DNA from: JAWOJB01 sp046484325
Lineage (GTDB): Bacteria; Actinomycetota; Acidimicrobiia; Spongiisociales; ZC4RG35
Assembly: GCA_046484325.1 (NCBI GenBank)
Contig: JAWOJB010000093.1
Location: forward strand, 1 to 33,214
Reading direction: 5' to 3'
Length of the DNA stretch: 33,214 bases
Below are positions 32,334-33,214 of this stretch, piece by piece. The stretch's first letter is position 1. Every line of letters starts with the position of its first letter. Under the pieces are notes generated by a model. The model saw nothing but the letters and a program-made list of their open reading frames with translations. It ran no database searches and had not been told where the DNA came from. Both the position numbers and the translations under genes were made by a program.

Positions 32334-32336
32334 GCT
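32331..32336 (+). promoter_or_regulatory. -10 box for the PIG-L gene, leaderless type
   Basis: TAGGCT stands 8 nt before GTG 32345 and overlaps the fbiD stop codon (TAG at 32331). See the near copy at 31232. Confidence 0.55.
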
Positions 32337-32344
32337 CCCCGGCC

Positions 32345-33106
32345 GTGGCGGCCAACCTCTACTCCGAGGCGAGGCAGGAGGAGCGATCGCTCCCGGTCCC
32401 CACTCGGGCACTGACCATCGGCGCCCACCCCGACGATGCCGAGTTCGGGGCCGGCGGGACCCTGGCCCGGTGGGCCGGCGAGGGATGCGAGGTGTCGATC
32501 CTCGTCGTCACCGACGGATCGAAGGGAACCTGGGATCCCCACCTCGACCCCGTGGAGCTCGTACGGAAGCGAGAGGCCGAGCAACGACGGGCTGCCGCGG
32601 TGCTCGGAGCGAGGGGGGAGATCGTCATGCTCGGTCACCCCGACGGAGAGATCACGGCGACGATGGAGCTGCGGGAGCAGCTCTGTCTGTGGATCCGGCG
32701 GCTCCGACCCGATGTGGTCCTCACCCATGACCCGTGGAAGCGGTACATGCTCCATCCCGATCACCGCGTCACCGGTATCTCGGCGGTCGACGGTGTGGTG
32801 GCCGCCCGCGATCATCTCTTCTTCACGCACCAGCTGACCGGCGGCATGACGAAGCACCGCCCCGAAGCGATCCTGTTCTGGGCCGCCGACGAGCCCGATC
32901 ACCGCGAGGACATCACCGACACCTTCGAGGCGAAGGTGGAGGCGCTGCTCTGCCATTCCAGCCAGGGCGAGACGACGATGGGTGACGCCCACGACCATAC
33001 GGACGCCCGCCTCGCGTTCGAGCGGCGGATCCGGGACTGGGCGACCGGTCAGGCCGACCCGCCCGGGTCCGGGCTGGTCGAGGCCTTCAAGCTGGTCCGA
33101 CCCTGA
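32345..33106 (+). CDS. PIG-L/LmbE-family zinc deacetylase
   Basis: A 253-residue GlcNAc-PI de-N-acetylase-like enzyme. Zinc ligands H28 and D31 in GAHPDDAEFG and H140 in LHPDHRVTG fit the MshB/Mca pattern. The family removes acetyl or amide groups from sugars (for example in mycothiol synthesis) or acts as mycothiol S-conjugate amidase; the substrate here is unknown. GTG 32345 was chosen from the TAGGCT box; the frame is open upstream but overlaps fbiD. It starts 11 nt after fbiD's stop. The heptamer array begins 3 nt after its stop. Confidence 0.9.
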   Translation: MAANLYSEARQEERSLPVPTRALTIGAHPDDAEFGAGGTLARWAGEGCEVSILVVTDGSKGTWDPHLDPVELVRKREAEQRRAAAVLGARGEIVMLGHPDGEITATMELREQLCLWIRRLRPDVVLTHDPWKRYMLHPDHRVTGISAVDGVVAARDHLFFTHQLTGGMTKHRPEAILFWAADEPDHREDITDTFEAKVEALLCHSSQGETTMGDAHDHTDARLAFERRIRDWATGQADPPGSGLVEAFKLVRP

Positions 33107-33109
33107 CAC

Positions 33110-33214
33110 CCACGTCGCACGTCCCACGTCTCACGTCCCACGTCTCACGTCTCACGTCCCACGTCCCACGTCCCACGTCGCACGTCTCACGTCCCACGTC
33201 CCACGTCCCACGTC
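33110..33214. repeat. Array of 15 perfect heptamers NCACGTC, running off the window
   Basis: Fifteen contiguous 7-bp units, CACGTC preceded by one variable base, start 3 nt after the PIG-L stop and continue to the last base. The variable base reads C G C T C T T C C C G T C C C: nine C, four T, two G and no A. The other six positions never vary. The array is non-coding by position. The true length is unknown because the window ends inside it. Confidence 0.97.

Noticed and set aside
33110..33214. Heptamer array as a CRISPR or coding repeat
   Set aside because: Units are 7 bp without spacers, and the array follows a stop codon with no start or ribosome site of its own.

Overview
The window is about 33 kb of very GC-rich, densely packed bacterial DNA. 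It holds 34 protein genes, one tRNA gene and a short-period tandem repeat at the right edge, and no gene-free stretch exceeds about 120 bases. Frequent GTG starts, a DevR/DosR-type response regulator, coenzyme F420 genes (a luciferase-like F420 oxidoreductase and a CofC/FbiD-type guanylyltransferase), leaderless-type promoters and a Thr-rich secreted protein all point to an actinobacterium. My best guess is a deep lineage such as Acidimicrobiia rather than a mycobacterium or streptomycete; this placement is inference. I see no insertion sequence, phage gene, integrase or CRISPR array.

Left third (1-10845): a hypoxia/dormancy-like block. A DevR-type regulator (cut by the left edge) and a DevS-type histidine kinase diverge from a 44-bp promoter region. 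Around them lie two related SRPBCC-like proteins, a two-CBS-domain protein, a calcium-type P-type ATPase, a D-lactate dehydrogenase, a universal stress protein, an FMN-split-barrel protein and pyruvate phosphate dikinase. Several of these families are hallmark DosR-regulon members in Mycobacterium tuberculosis. The kinase has one GAF domain and keeps the His and Tyr that match the haem ligand and distal Tyr of DevS. The block suggests gas or redox sensing coupled to fermentative or PPi-saving carbon flow.

Middle (10852-23009): housekeeping genes. These are MeaB, an Nfu-type Fe-S protein, MurA (Asp in place of the catalytic Cys) overlapping a SpoIID/LytB-domain protein, RpiB, a DsbB plus thioredoxin-like pair, tRNA-Glu next to gltX, an FAH-family enzyme, a hotdog thioesterase, an unknown protein, IlvE and an S9 peptidase.

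Right third (23069-33214): PgpA, formate-tetrahydrofolate ligase overlapping SerA (serine/one-carbon supply), a second universal stress protein, an unrecognised two-TM protein, an orphan family-5 solute-binding protein, and an F420-related group (luciferase-like oxidoreductase, VOC protein, FbiD, PIG-L deacetylase). The window ends inside a perfect array of at least 15 heptamers of form NCACGTC.

A recurrent regulatory theme is a TANNNT-type -10 box 6-8 nt before an ATG or GTG, seen at about ten genes. It implies many leaderless mRNAs and helped settle several starts. All identifications are by reading motifs; no database search was run.
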